Positions 31,786 to 40,532 of a stretch of 56,035 nt of DNA are shown piece by piece. The notes below the pieces were generated by a model. The model worked only from the letters and a program-made list of their open reading frames with translations. It did no database searches and was not told the origin of the DNA. The stretch covers positions 1-56,035 of the forward strand of contig CAZMVB010000027.1 of the NCBI GenBank assembly GCA_964569795.1, given 5' to 3'. Position 1 is the stretch's first letter, and each line of letters begins with the position of its first letter. Position numbers and translations under genes: made by a program. The DNA comes from JAHJDS01 sp964569795. GTDB taxonomy: Bacteria > Desulfobacterota > Desulfarculia > Desulfarculales > JAHJDS01.

Positions 31786-33704
31786 AGCTCCTGGCGAATC
31801 AGTCCCAGGCGGCCGCCGGCGGCCAGGACCCGGCGCTCCCGCTCGTCGGCCTGCAGCCGGAACTCGAACTCGTGGCCGTCGCGGCGGCCGGTGATTTTTT
31901 CGTCCCCCTGGGCCACGGCCCGGCCAATTCCGACGAACTCGAGGCGGTCGCCCACCTCGAGCCGGTCGTAGTCGGCCGGGTCGGCGAAGACCAAAGGCAC
32001 CACCCCGAAGTTGACCAGGTTGGCCCGGTGGATCCGGGCGAAGCTCTTGGCGATCTTCACCCGGACGCCCAGGTAGCGGGGGGCCAGGGCGGCGTGCTCG
32101 CGGCTCGAGCCCTGCCCGTAGTTCTCCCCGCCCACGATCGCCGCCGGGCCGACCTCGGCCACCCGATCGCAGAACCCCTCGTCCGTGTTCTGGAAGACGC
32201 AGGCGCTGATGGCCGGGATGTTGCTCCGCAGGGGCAGGACCTCGGCCCCGCCGGGCAGGATGTGATCGGTGGTGATGTTGTCGCCCACCTTGAGGGTGAT
32301 GGCCACGGTCAGGTCCCCGGGCAGGGGCGAAAGCTCGGGGAAGGGGGCGATGTTGGGGCCCCGGACGATCTCGATCGACCGCCCGTCCTCGGGCGGCCAG
32401 ACCAGATTGGCCCGATCGCTGACAAAGACCTCGGGCTCGCGCACCGTTGGGTAGTCGCCCAGGTCCCGGGGGTCGGTGATCCGGCCGGTCAGGGCGGCGG
32501 CCAGGGCGACCTCGGGCGAGCAGAGATAGACCTGGTCGGGCCGGGTGCCGCTGCGGCCGGGGAAATTGCGGGGCATGGTCCGCAGGGACACCGCGCCGGT
32601 GGCCGGGGCCTGGCCCATGCCCAGGCAGCCCAGGCAGCCGGGCAGATTGACCCGGGCCCCGGCCCGAAGCAGATCGGCCAGGTGCCCCCCGGCGGACAGG
32701 TTCATCAGGATCTGCCGCGATCCGGGATTGATGTCCAGGGTCACCCCGGGATGGACCCGCTTGCCCGCCAGGACGGCCGCCACCAGGGACAGGTCGGTGA
32801 AGGACGAGTTGGCGCACGAGCCGACGATCACCTGGTCCACCGGCGTGCCCGCCACCTCCCGGACCGGGACCACGTTGTCCGGCGAGGACGGCCGGGCGAT
32901 GAGCGGCTCCAGACCGGACAGATCGATGGTCTCGACCTCATCATAGGTCGCGTCCCCGTCCGCGGCCAGGGGGATGAACTCGGCCTCCCGGCCCGCGGCC
33001 CTCAGGAACTCGGCCGTGCGCCCGTCGGACGGAAAGATCGACGAGGTCGCCCCCAGTTCGGCCCCCATGTTGGTGATGGCGGCCCGCTGGGTCAGGCTCA
33101 GGCCGGCCACGCCCGGGCCGAAGTACTCGATCACCCACCCCACCCCGCCCTTGACCGACCGCCGGCGGAGCAGCTCGAGGATGACGTCCTTGGCCGCCAC
33201 CCAGGCCGGCAGGCGGCCTTGCAGCTCGACCCCCAGCACCCGGGGCATGGTCAGAAAGAACGGCCGGCCGGCCATGGCCCCGGCCACGTCCAGTCCGCCG
33301 GCCCCGATGGCCAGCATGCCCATCCCCCCGGCGGTGGGCGTGTGGCTGTCCGAGCCGAGCAGGGTCCGGCCCGGCCGGGCGAATTGTTCCAGATGGACGT
33401 GGTGGCAGATGCCGTTGCCCGGCGGGCTGAAGACCGCCCCGAACCGGGCCGCCGCGGACCGCAGAAAGCGGTGGTCGTCGGCGTTCTTGAAGTCGGTCTG
33501 CAGCAGATTGTGGTCCACGTAGGACACCGAGAGCTCGGTTTTGACCCGATCCAGCCCCAGGGTCTCGAACTCCAGCCAGACCAGGGTCCCGGTGGCATCC
33601 TGGGTCAGGGTCTGATCCACCTTCAGGCCGATGGTCGTCTCCGGGGCGAGGCTGCCCTCGACCAGGTGAGAGGCGATGATCTTGTGCGTCAGGCTTTGGC
33701 CCAT
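31776..33704 (-). CDS. Aconitate hydratase, short form
   Basis: A 642-aa aconitase that interconverts citrate and isocitrate in the cytosol. The [4Fe-4S] ligands are C297 (VGSCANSS), C357 and C360 (PGCLGC). Other family elements are LLGSDSHTPTAGGMGMLAIG, DNITTDHILPGG and GENYGQGSSREHAALAP, containing substrate-binding Ser and Arg. The length matches the roughly 640-residue aconitases of anaerobes rather than the 850-900-residue AcnA/AcnB types. AAGGAG lies 8 bases upstream of the ATG. No other TCA gene is adjacent. Homoaconitase-like specificity cannot be excluded. Confidence 0.92.
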   Translation of the reverse strand: MGQSLTHKIIASHLVEGSLAPETTIGLKVDQTLTQDATGTLVWLEFETLGLDRVKTELSVSYVDHNLLQTDFKNADDHRFLRSAAARFGAVFSPPGNGICHHVHLEQFARPGRTLLGSDSHTPTAGGMGMLAIGAGGLDVAGAMAGRPFFLTMPRVLGVELQGRLPAWVAAKDVILELLRRRSVKGGVGWVIEYFGPGVAGLSLTQRAAITNMGAELGATSSIFPSDGRTAEFLRAAGREAEFIPLAADGDATYDEVETIDLSGLEPLIARPSSPDNVVPVREVAGTPVDQVIVGSCANSSFTDLSLVAAVLAGKRVHPGVTLDINPGSRQILMNLSAGGHLADLLRAGARVNLPGCLGCLGMGQAPATGAVSLRTMPRNFPGRSGTRPDQVYLCSPEVALAAALTGRITDPRDLGDYPTVREPEVFVSDRANLVWPPEDGRSIEIVRGPNIAPFPELSPLPGDLTVAITLKVGDNITTDHILPGGAEVLPLRSNIPAISACVFQNTDEGFCDRVAEVGPAAIVGGENYGQGSSREHAALAPRYLGVRVKIAKSFARIHRANLVNFGVVPLVFADPADYDRLEVGDRLEFVGIGRAVAQGDEKITGRRDGHEFEFRLQADERERRVLAAGGRLGLIRQELGA

Positions 33705-33902
33705 CCAAGTCGCTCCTTCATGGCAATGCCGCTTAATCTAACACCAACGCCTCAACCACGCCATTCGAATATCAGAACGCCTGAATCCCAAGGCCGGAAA
33801 ATCGCCGGCCTGAACCCCTGCTCTCCTGGGCATCCAAGCAGCCCCGTTAATAAATATATTTGTATTTCAACAATTTAAGCAACCAGAAATTTTCCGCCCC
33901 CC

Positions 33903-33920
33903 TGACCAACCATTTGGTCA
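33903..33920. promoter_or_regulatory. Operator-like palindrome TGACCAA-N4-TTGGTCA
   Basis: TGACCAACCATTTGGTCA has perfect 7-base arms (33903-33909 and 33914-33920) around a 4-base spacer. It sits in the AT-rich block between the divergently read aconitase and OYE-family genes, where a dimeric TetR- or GntR-type repressor would be expected to bind. No regulator gene is adjacent. Confidence 0.45.
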
Positions 33921-34109
33921 ATATTTTGCATTTAAAGTCTTTCGACAAAACGGGCGATCGGCCCACGGGCCGGCGCCCGAACTTGAAAAACGACTATTCC
34001 GTGGTCCCGGACCGACCCGGAAGCCTCATCCCGCCGCCCGCCAGGAGGTTTTCGGCCGAAAGCGACTGAGATTGCAGGTTCCGTTCAAGGTTGGTCCGTT
34101 CAGATAGAC

Positions 34110-34148
34110 GGCCCCGTCCTCCTCCGGGAGCGGCGGGGCCATTTTTTT
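34110..34148 (+). terminator. Rho-independent terminator without an upstream gene
   Basis: GGCCCCG (34110-34116) pairs with CGGGGCC (34134-34140); two more pairs extend the stem inward. It is followed by A and seven T. It lies 160 bases upstream of the OYE-family start and 400 bases from any annotated plus-strand gene end, so it ends either an unannotated short RNA or an attenuated leader. Confidence 0.68.
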
Positions 34149-34307
34149 CACCTTGAATTTTCGCCCGAACCGATGACCCGGGTTGGCATCCGGAGGATGA
34201 TATTGTTATATTTTCATTTCAAAGGCTTGGTGGAGGAGCGGCCCCTTACGGCCGGCCGGCCCGGCCCAGTTTCAGACCAACGACTTTCGCCTGACCAGGA
34301 GGTGCCC

Positions 34308-35417
34308 GTGTCCGTGATGTTCGAACCGGTCAACATCGGTCCCCTGCAACTGCCCAACCGCTTTGTCCGCTCGGCCACCTGGGAGGGCCTGGCCACCGAG
34401 GTCGGAGCCGTTACCGAACGGCTGACCAGCCTGATGGCCGAGCTGGCCCGGGGGGGTGTCGGTCTGATCATCACCGGCCACGCCTACGTCGTGCCCCAGG
34501 GCCAGGCCGGGCGCCGGCAGCTCGGCTGTTACGACGACGCCTTGACCCCGGGCCTGACCGAGATGGCCGGGGCGGTCCACCAGGCCGGGGGGCGGATCGC
34601 CCTGCAGCTGGCCCACGCCGGGCTCCAGGCCCCGGCCAAGCTGACCGGCGGTCCGCCGGTGGGCCCCTCGTCCGATCCGCCGCCGGCCGGCTCGCCGGGG
34701 CACGAGCTGACCCCGGCCGAGATAGCCGACCTGGCCGCGGCCTTTGGCCGGGCCGCCTCCCGGGCCCGGGCGGCCGGGTTCGACGCCGTCCAGATCCACG
34801 CCGCCCACGCCTACCTCCTGAGCCAGTTCCTGTCGCCGGCCTTCAACCACCGGACCGATCACTACGGCGGGCCCATCGCCAACCGGGCCCGGGCCCTGCT
34901 CGAAGTGTACGCCCAGGTCCGGGCGGCGGTGGGCGACGACTTCCCGGTCCTGGTCAAGATCAACTCGTCCGATTTCCTGGAGGGCGGCCTGACGGCCGAG
35001 GATTCGGTCAAGGCGGCCAAGCTGCTGGTCGAGGCCGGTCTGAACGCGGTCGAACTCTCGGGCGGCACCGGGGCCTCGGGGCGGTTCATCCCGGTCCGGC
35101 CGGGAAAGATCGAGCCCGGCGAGGAGGGTTATTACCGCGACACCGGCCGGGCCTTGAAACAGGTGGTGGACGTCCCGGTGATCCTGGTGGGCGGAGTGCG
35201 GTCCCTGGCCGGGGCCGAGGAACTGGTCAAAGACGGGGCGGCCGACCTGATCGCCCTCTGCCGGCCGCTCATTCGCGAGCCGGACCTGATCAAGCGCTGG
35301 CAGGACGGCGACACGGCCCCCTCGGCCTGCATCTCGGACAATCAGTGCTTCAAGCCCGTCGTCTCCGGCCAGGGCGTTTATTGCCTGACCAAGGAGAAAG
35401 AGGGCGCCGCCCGGTGA
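34308..35417 (+). CDS. NADH:flavin oxidoreductase, Old Yellow Enzyme family
   Basis: A 369-aa FMN-dependent TIM barrel. MFEPVNIGPLQLPNRFVRSAT, the catalytic-site IHAAHAYLLSQFLSPAFNHRTDHYGG and the FMN phosphate region ALCRPLIREPDLI are typical (split by notation). The C-terminus has CISDNQCFKPVVSGQGVYC. The related [4Fe-4S] enoate reductases have CIxCNxxC...C, but here one position is Asp, so a cluster is doubtful. GTG at 34308 is chosen because AGGAGG lies 5 bases upstream; the ATG at 34317 is too far from it. The enzyme should reduce activated C=C bonds. The next gene starts in its stop codon. Confidence 0.9.
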   Translation: MSVMFEPVNIGPLQLPNRFVRSATWEGLATEVGAVTERLTSLMAELARGGVGLIITGHAYVVPQGQAGRRQLGCYDDALTPGLTEMAGAVHQAGGRIALQLAHAGLQAPAKLTGGPPVGPSSDPPPAGSPGHELTPAEIADLAAAFGRAASRARAAGFDAVQIHAAHAYLLSQFLSPAFNHRTDHYGGPIANRARALLEVYAQVRAAVGDDFPVLVKINSSDFLEGGLTAEDSVKAAKLLVEAGLNAVELSGGTGASGRFIPVRPGKIEPGEEGYYRDTGRALKQVVDVPVILVGGVRSLAGAEELVKDGAADLIALCRPLIREPDLIKRWQDGDTAPSACISDNQCFKPVVSGQGVYCLTKEKEGAAR

Positions 35418-36046
35418 CATACCTGTGGCTCGCCCTGGGGTGGGCCGCCTGGGGCCTTGTCCATTCGGCCCTGATCGGCCGGGAGGTCCCGGCCGGCCTG
35501 GGGCAGAGGTGGCCCATCCTGGTCGCCCGGCGGCGGCTGATCTATTCGATCATCGCCGGGCTGACCTTGATCCCCCTGGCCGCGTTCACCTGGCTGGCCG
35601 ACGGGCCCTGGGTGGTGATCTGGCCCTGGCCCTGGAAGGCCCTGCAAATACCCATCAATCTGGCGGCCCTGGTCCTGGGGCTTTTCGCCCTCCGGGCCTA
35701 CGGCGGCGCGACTGATCTGTTCGGTCTCAAGAAAAATTATCGGGCCGTGGCCGAGCCCATCCGGACGGGCGTCCTGGGCTGGATCCGCCACCCCCTGTAC
35801 CTGACGGCCATGGTCCTGCTGTGGGCCCATGACCTGCGCCTGGCCGACCTGGTGACCTCGGGCGTGCTGACGCTCTACGTCCTGACGGGCACGGTTATCG
35901 AGGAGCACCGCCTGGCCCGGCAGTGGGGGCCGGCCTGGGAGAGATATCGGGCCGAGGTCTCGGCCTTTGTGCCGCTGAAGCGGTGGCGGTCGCGCCGAGG
36001 CCGGGCCCAGGAATCCGCTTCCGGCCGTTTCAAGGGCGGGCTCTGA
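35414..36046 (+). CDS. Isoprenylcysteine carboxyl methyltransferase-like membrane protein
   Basis: A 210-aa integral membrane protein with about five hydrophobic segments. The C-terminal third has the ICMT/PEMT-family pattern GVLGWIRHPLYLTAMVLLW and VIEEHRLARQWGPAWERYRAEV, split by notation: the RHP motif and the E-E-x-x-L pair that bind S-adenosylmethionine in that superfamily. Bacterial members have mostly unknown substrates, and some resemble NnrU. The GTG start overlaps the OYE-family stop (GTGA), so the two products may act together on a lipid or quinone-like compound, which is speculative. Confidence 0.75.
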   Translation: MTYLWLALGWAAWGLVHSALIGREVPAGLGQRWPILVARRRLIYSIIAGLTLIPLAAFTWLADGPWVVIWPWPWKALQIPINLAALVLGLFALRAYGGATDLFGLKKNYRAVAEPIRTGVLGWIRHPLYLTAMVLLWAHDLRLADLVTSGVLTLYVLTGTVIEEHRLARQWGPAWERYRAEVSAFVPLKRWRSRRGRAQESASGRFKGGL

Positions 36047-36137
36047 TTCTTTGCCGTCCCATATCCGGTGAATGGCCTGAAAAATACCGATCGTCAACCC
36101 GAAATGAACGGTCCTGGCGTCCGCTTTCGGAGGGGAG

Positions 36138-36175
36138 AAAAAAACCGCTCGTCATCGGCCGAAGATGACTAGCGG
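36138..36175 (-). terminator. Rho-independent terminator of tRNA-Ala
   Basis: A 12-base stem with one mismatch, CCGCTCGTCATC (36145-36156) and GATGACTAGCGG (36164-36175), and a 7-base loop are followed on the minus strand by seven T. It starts 14 bases past the tRNA 3' end. Confidence 0.85.
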
Positions 36176-36188
36176 GTTCGGTTGATGG

Positions 36189-36264
36189 TGGTGGAGACGA
36201 TGGGACTCGAACCCACGACCTGCGCGTTGCGAACGCGCCGCTCTCCCAGCTGAGCTACGTCCCC
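36189..36264 (-). tRNA. tRNA-Ala (anticodon CGC)
   Basis: A 76-base cloverleaf. Acceptor stem GGGGACG/CGTCTCC has the G3-U70 pair that identifies alanine tRNA. The D-arm is GTAGCTCAGCTGGGAGAGC. The anticodon loop TTCGCAA on a GCGCG/CGCGC stem gives anticodon CGC (codon GCG). The T-arm is GTGGG-TTCGAGT-CCCAT, followed by discriminator A and an encoded CCA. Confidence 0.96.
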
Positions 36265-36322
36265 GTACAAAGGATTGTAATACTAAAGAGGGGTGGGGGT
36301 AAAGTCAAGCCCGCCGGCCGCC

Positions 36323-37957
36323 TTACACCCCCGGACGTCTTCGCCCGGCCAGGCCTTTGAGTTCGGCCAGTTCGGGACAGCGCAGGGCGGCCGCGGTCAG
36401 GAAGTACAACCCGCCTCCCAGGACCGCGCCCAGGGCGCAGGTCCACAGCCGCCCCCATGTCGAGGGCCCGCCCGGGACCAGGACCCGCACCACCAGCCAG
36501 ACGCCCAGGCCCATGACCGCCGAGGCGGCCGCGGTCCTCAGGACGCTGACCGCCAGGCGGCGGCCGCCGATGCGCCCGATCTTGCGCCGGACAAAGATGA
36601 TCAACAGAACGAAGTTCAGGATCGAGGCCAGCGAGGTGGCCAGGGCCAGGCCGACGTGCCGCCAGGTCGCGACCAGGCTCAGGGCCAGAATGATATTGAG
36701 CAGCAGGGCGGCCACGGCGATGGCCACCGGCGTCTTGGCATCGTTGACCGCGTAAAAGACCCTGACCACGATGGCCACCGAGGCCACGGCCCACAGGCCC
36801 ACCAGGTAGGCGATCACCGTCTGGGAGGTGGCCAGGGCGTCCACGGGGGTGAACTTGCCCCGCATGAAAAACAGCTCGACCACCGGCCGGGCCAGCACCA
36901 GCAGGCCGACGATCGAGGGCAGGATGATGAATATGGTCAGCCGCAGGGCGTGGTTCAGGGTCTCGCGCAGCTCGCCCAACTGCTCGGCCGCGGCCAGCCG
37001 GGACAGGGAGGGCAGCACGGCCGTGCCCACGGCCACCCCGATCACCCCCAGCGGAAACTGAACCACCCGGTCGGCGTACCACAAGTAGGACACCGAGCCG
37101 GGATAGGGCGAGGCCAGCAGCGTCGAGATGAAGACGTTGAGCTGATAGACCGCCGCCCCGATCACGGCCGGGACGAACAGGCGCAGGACCCGGCCCATGG
37201 CCGGATGCCACAACCGCCAGGTGGGCCGGGGGGCGAAGCCCTTTTTCACCAGGAAGGGCCACTGGAGCGTCAACTGGGCCACCCCGCCCAGGACGACCCC
37301 CACGGCCAGGGCGGTCACCGGCGGATGGAACAGGGGCGTCAGGGCCACGGCGCAGATGATGATCGACAGGTTGAGCATGATCGGGGCCGCGGCCGGGGCG
37401 AAGAAGTGCCCGGTCGAGTTGAGGACCCCCATGCCCAGGGCGACCAGGCAGATGAAGACCAGGTAGGGCAAGGTGATCCGGGTCAGCCAGACGGTCAGGG
37501 CGAACTTGTCCGGTCCGGTGAACAGGGCGGGGGTGAACGGCCGGCTGGCCTCGGCCAGGAAACGCGTGGCCTCGAGCTGCGCCGCGGAAGGGGCGAACCC
37601 GGGGGCGATCAGGGAGACGACCGTGGGGGTGAAGATCTCGCCCACGACCAGGAAGACCAGCAGGGTCAAAAACAGCAGGACAAAGGCCCCGTCGGACAGG
37701 CGCTTGGCCTGGCCCGGTCCCTGCTCGCTCAGGACCCGGGTGAAGACCGGAATGAACGAGATGGTCAGGGTCCCCTCGGCGAACAGGCGGCGGATCAGGT
37801 TGGGGATGCGAAAGGCCACGAAAAAGGCGTCGGCGGCCACCGAGGCCCCGAAGAAGTAGGAGATGACCATCTCCCGGACAAAGCCCAGCACCCGGCTGAT
37901 CATGGTGGTGCCGCCGACCACGCCGGCGGCCCGGGTGACCCGGTCCCGCTCGTTCAT
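36323..37957 (-). CDS. murJ: Lipid II flippase MurJ
   Basis: A 544-aa inner-membrane protein of the MVF/MOP family with about 14 membrane segments, which flips lipid II for peptidoglycan synthesis. Family landmarks are GGTTMISRVLGFVREMVISYFFG, ADAFFVAFRIPNLIRRLFAEG and SYLWYADRVVQFPLGVIGVA (split by notation), with conserved Arg residues of the central cavity. ATG 37957 is chosen because it gives the usual N-terminus; the frame extends 28 codons upstream into the rpsT promoter. It diverges from rpsT. Confidence 0.93.
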   Translation of the reverse strand: MNERDRVTRAAGVVGGTTMISRVLGFVREMVISYFFGASVAADAFFVAFRIPNLIRRLFAEGTLTISFIPVFTRVLSEQGPGQAKRLSDGAFVLLFLTLLVFLVVGEIFTPTVVSLIAPGFAPSAAQLEATRFLAEASRPFTPALFTGPDKFALTVWLTRITLPYLVFICLVALGMGVLNSTGHFFAPAAAPIMLNLSIIICAVALTPLFHPPVTALAVGVVLGGVAQLTLQWPFLVKKGFAPRPTWRLWHPAMGRVLRLFVPAVIGAAVYQLNVFISTLLASPYPGSVSYLWYADRVVQFPLGVIGVAVGTAVLPSLSRLAAAEQLGELRETLNHALRLTIFIILPSIVGLLVLARPVVELFFMRGKFTPVDALATSQTVIAYLVGLWAVASVAIVVRVFYAVNDAKTPVAIAVAALLLNIILALSLVATWRHVGLALATSLASILNFVLLIIFVRRKIGRIGGRRLAVSVLRTAAASAVMGLGVWLVVRVLVPGGPSTWGRLWTCALGAVLGGGLYFLTAAALRCPELAELKGLAGRRRPGV

Positions 37958-37988
37958 CGCCCGCCCCGGCCCGCCGGCAAAAACAACT

Positions 37989-38017
37989 TGACAACCCCCA
38001 TGTGGCTCACTAAACTT
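37989..38017 (+). promoter_or_regulatory. Promoter of rpsT
   Basis: Perfect TTGACA (37989-37994), a 17-base spacer and TAAACT (38012-38017), about 44 bases before the start codon. Confidence 0.65.
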
Positions 38018-38060
38018 CAGATTTGCGCGAATTGAACTCAACCGTCCCGGAGGAATTACC

Positions 38061-38336
38061 GTGGCTCAACATAAATCGGCCGCCAAGCGGGCCCGTCAGA
38101 GCGAAAAACGCCGCCAGCGCAACCAGGCCGTCAGGACCCGGGTGCGCGGACTGACCAAGCGCGTTCGCCAGGACGTGGCCGCCGGCGAGGTCGAACAGGC
38201 CGTTGACAGTCTGCGTCAGGCCACCCAGGTCATCAACTCGGCCGCGTCCAAAGGCGTCCTGCACAAGCGCAACGCGGCCCGCAAGGTCTCCCGCCTCTCC
38301 CGGAAAGTGGCCGACCTCACCCGGACCCAAGACTAA
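38061..38336 (+). CDS. rpsT: 30S ribosomal protein S20
   Basis: A 91-aa strongly basic protein that binds 16S rRNA early in 30S assembly. The sequence MAQHKSAAKRARQSEKRRQRN and the later INSAASKGVLHKRNAARKVSRLSRKV are characteristic of S20. The start is GTG with GGAGG 8 bases upstream; a weak start codon is common for rpsT, whose translation is autoregulated in other bacteria. Confidence 0.97.
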   Translation: MAQHKSAAKRARQSEKRRQRNQAVRTRVRGLTKRVRQDVAAGEVEQAVDSLRQATQVINSAASKGVLHKRNAARKVSRLSRKVADLTRTQD

Positions 38337-38359
38337 TCCCCCTTTCCCAAGACGGTTCG

Positions 38360-38388
38360 CCCCGGGTCGGGATTCTCGACCCTCGGGA
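38360..38388. terminator. Possible hairpin between convergent rpsT and holA
   Basis: CCCGGGTCG (38361-38369) pairs with CGACCC (38377-38382) and, after a 2-base bulge, GGG (38385-38387). It lies in the 120-base gap between convergent genes but has no T-run next to it, so terminator activity is uncertain. Confidence 0.3.
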
Positions 38389-38456
38389 GGGGTCCGCCTC
38401 GGGCGTCGGGTTTTCCCTCTGTCCAATGCGGTGAGCCCTCCGCCGCCTCGAGGGCG

Positions 38457-39494
38457 TCACCTCCGGCCGTCGCACAGGTCCACCAGGAGTCGCTCGAGCA
38501 CGGTCCGCTTGGCCGACAGCCCGCCCTTCAGGGCCAGGTCCACCCTCAGCAGGCGGGGCATGGCCGCCTCCGGCCCGATGGGCTCCCGGTCGCGGACCTG
38601 ATCGAACAGCTTTTCGGCCACAAAGGGCGGCACCCCCAGGGTCCGGCCGACCTCGGCCCGGCCGGCCCCCGAGGCGATCAGGTCCCCGACGACCCACAAC
38701 TGCCTCAGGTGCCTGACGATCATGAACAGGATCCGGCTCTCGGGCTCGCCCAGGGCCAGCAGCTTGTCCAGGGCGGTCAGGGCCGCCTCGAGCCGGCCGG
38801 CCCCCAGGGCGTCGGTCAACTCGAAGATCGAGCGGCTGCGGGAATCGGTCGTCACCGCGGTCACGTCGGCGGCCTCGATCCGCGGGGCCGCCCCGACGAA
38901 CAGGGCGGCCTTGTCCAGGGCCGAATCCAGCTCGCCCAGCCCCGTGCCCAGCCGGTCGATCAGGGCCCCGGCCGCGGCGGGGTCGAGGTCCTTGCCCCGG
39001 CCGCGGGCCCGCTCCCGCAGCCAGTCGGCCAGGGCCCGGCGGTTCAGGCGCTTGAACTGGATCACGGCGGCCGCCTTCTTGACCGCTTGCGAAAATTTCT
39101 CCCGGCCGTCCAGCTTGACGGCGGTCAGGACCAGGCAGGTCGTGGGGCAGGGATCGGCCAGGTAGTCGATCACCCGGGCCTTGTCCGCCGCCGGCCAGGC
39201 CCCGACCTCGTGGACGATGATCAGCCGCCGGGAACCGAGAAACGGCAGGGTCTGGGCCGCGCCCAGCACCTCCTGGGCCGGGGTCTGGGGCGCCCAGTGG
39301 ATCGAGGTGTTCAGGCCGGGGTTGACCTGGAAGACCTCGGCCGTTCTCAGGCCGTCCACGGCCTGCTGGATCAGCCAGTCCTCGTCGCCCCACAACAGGA
39401 CGACGGGGGGCGTCTCGCCCCGGCGGACCCTTGCCAGCAGTTCCTCGGTGGTCATGATCGCGCTGGCCGGCTCGGATTGTTCATGTGGACTCAC
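38457..39494 (-). CDS. holA: DNA polymerase III subunit delta
   Basis: A 345-aa clamp-loader subunit that opens the sliding clamp. Typical features are LLWGDEDWLIQQAVDGLR near residue 35, the AAA+-like but Walker-A-less domain (SRRLIIVHEVGAWPAADK), the FELTDALGAGRLEAALTALDKLL collar region and RILFMIVRHLRQLWVVGDL (split by notation). The start is uncertain: GTG 39494 or ATG 39455, neither with a good ribosome site. It is the last gene of the long minus-strand series, 47 bases after lptE. Confidence 0.9.
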   Translation of the reverse strand: MSPHEQSEPASAIMTTEELLARVRRGETPPVVLLWGDEDWLIQQAVDGLRTAEVFQVNPGLNTSIHWAPQTPAQEVLGAAQTLPFLGSRRLIIVHEVGAWPAADKARVIDYLADPCPTTCLVLTAVKLDGREKFSQAVKKAAAVIQFKRLNRRALADWLRERARGRGKDLDPAAAGALIDRLGTGLGELDSALDKAALFVGAAPRIEAADVTAVTTDSRSRSIFELTDALGAGRLEAALTALDKLLALGEPESRILFMIVRHLRQLWVVGDLIASGAGRAEVGRTLGVPPFVAEKLFDQVRDREPIGPEAAMPRLLRVDLALKGGLSAKRTVLERLLVDLCDGRR

Positions 39495-39541
39495 GGCGCG
39501 GCGGCGGGACGGCCGCGATCGTCTCGGGATTCGGTCCAGCC

Positions 39542-40051
39542 CTAGAAGTTCTCGAAGACCCGGTCGTGGATCCGCTCGGCCAGCTCCCGGGCCACCAGCT
39601 GGATGGCGTCCAGCTTCTGGCGGTCGGTGATCAGCGAGTCGGCCGCCACCGGATAGGACTTCTTGTAGGACATGTTCGGGTCCTGCCAGACGATCTGACC
39701 GTTTCGCCGTTTGAGGACGATCGAGATCTGAACGGCCACCGTCCGGTCCCGGGAGGTCTCCTGGGAGGACAGGGTGACGTCGCTGACGGTGACCGAAAGG
39801 ATGGTGCCCTGGAGGATGACGTCGGCCACATCGGTGCTGACCAGGCGGAGCAACTGGCTCCGGGTGAACTGGTAGATCGTCTCGTCGGTGAAGATCTTTT
39901 CGATGCCGATTTCGGGTGTGCTGTTCTTGAAATAGGGAATGGCGATCGTCTTGATGTCCTTGGGCAGGTTGATGACCGTGCCCCGGAACCCGTAGCCGCA
40001 GCCCCCGGCCAGGAAGGCCAGGAAAACCACCAAACCCGCTGCCCTTCTCAT
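39542..40051 (-). CDS. lptE: LPS-assembly lipoprotein LptE
   Basis: A 169-aa outer-membrane lipoprotein that plugs the LptD barrel during lipopolysaccharide export. It has lipobox LAGGC with Cys18, then GYGFRG and IAIPYFKNSTPEIGIEKIFTDE, the conserved LptE N-terminal pattern in deltaproteobacteria. The later VARELAERIHDRVFENF helix is also typical. Its presence next to holA matches the common leuS-lptE-holA arrangement, though leuS is not here. It indicates an LPS-bearing outer membrane. Confidence 0.88.
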   Translation of the reverse strand: MRRAAGLVVFLAFLAGGCGYGFRGTVINLPKDIKTIAIPYFKNSTPEIGIEKIFTDETIYQFTRSQLLRLVSTDVADVILQGTILSVTVSDVTLSSQETSRDRTVAVQISIVLKRRNGQIVWQDPNMSYKKSYPVAADSLITDRQKLDAIQLVARELAERIHDRVFENF

Positions 40052-40111
40052 GGTTTCTCCCCTGTCAAACCGGGGCCGGCAAACCCCGATCGCCTTTCCG
40101 GTGGCCGTCCC

Positions 40112-40522
40112 TCAGGCCCCGTCGCGGGCCCGGCGCAGGGCGTCCAGGATGCCGTTGACGAACGCCCCGGAATGCTCGGCCCCGAACTCCTTGGCCAGCT
40201 CGACCGCCTCGTTGATGGCCACCTTGGCCGGCACGTCGTCCTCAAACAGGAGTTCGTAGGCCCCCAGCCGCAGGACGTTGCGGTCCACCCGGTCCATGCG
40301 GTCCAGCCGCCAGTTGCGGGAGACCTCGGCCAGCCGCCGGTCGATCTCGTCCCGGCGGGCGGCCACCCCCCGCACCAGTTCCCGGGCGAAGGGCACCGCC
40401 TCGGCCGGCGGATCGAAGCAGGCGGCGAACTTGGTCCAGGCCGCCTCCTCGTCTTCGCCCGCGGCGTCCATGCCGAAGAGGACCTGCAGCGCCAATCGGC
40501 GCGAACCATGGCGACCGGCCAT
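40112..40522 (-). CDS. nusB: Transcription antitermination factor NusB
   Basis: A 136-aa RNA-binding factor for rRNA antitermination. It begins MAGRHGSRRLALQVLFGMD, and its core has RNWRLDRMDRVDRNVLRLGAYELLF and AINEAVELAKEFGAEHSGAFVNGILD (split by notation), all NusB hallmarks. ATG 40522 is chosen; an upstream in-frame TTG would overlap ribH. The gene follows ribH by 10 bases, the classical ribH-nusB order. Confidence 0.95.
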   Translation of the reverse strand: MAGRHGSRRLALQVLFGMDAAGEDEEAAWTKFAACFDPPAEAVPFARELVRGVAARRDEIDRRLAEVSRNWRLDRMDRVDRNVLRLGAYELLFEDDVPAKVAINEAVELAKEFGAEHSGAFVNGILDALRRARDGA

Positions 40523-40532
40523 CGCCGTCCGA

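Larger units (their letters stand above)
33705..34307. other. 603-base intergenic region with operator-like palindrome and orphan terminator
   Basis: No supported gene. It holds a possible minus-strand aconitase promoter (TTGCTT 33877-33882, 18 bases, TATATT 33853-33858), a strongly AT-rich block (33840-33950), the palindrome at 33903-33920, a GC-rich stem GGGCG...CGCCC near 33951-33977, and a plus-strand terminator (34110-34148). The last 150 bases lead to the OYE-family gene. Confidence 0.45.

Noticed and set aside
33860..34069. A 69-codon plus-strand frame with a TTG start
   Set aside because: No ribosome site, mixed AT-rich and GC-rich composition and no protein-like pattern; it overlaps the operator-like palindrome.
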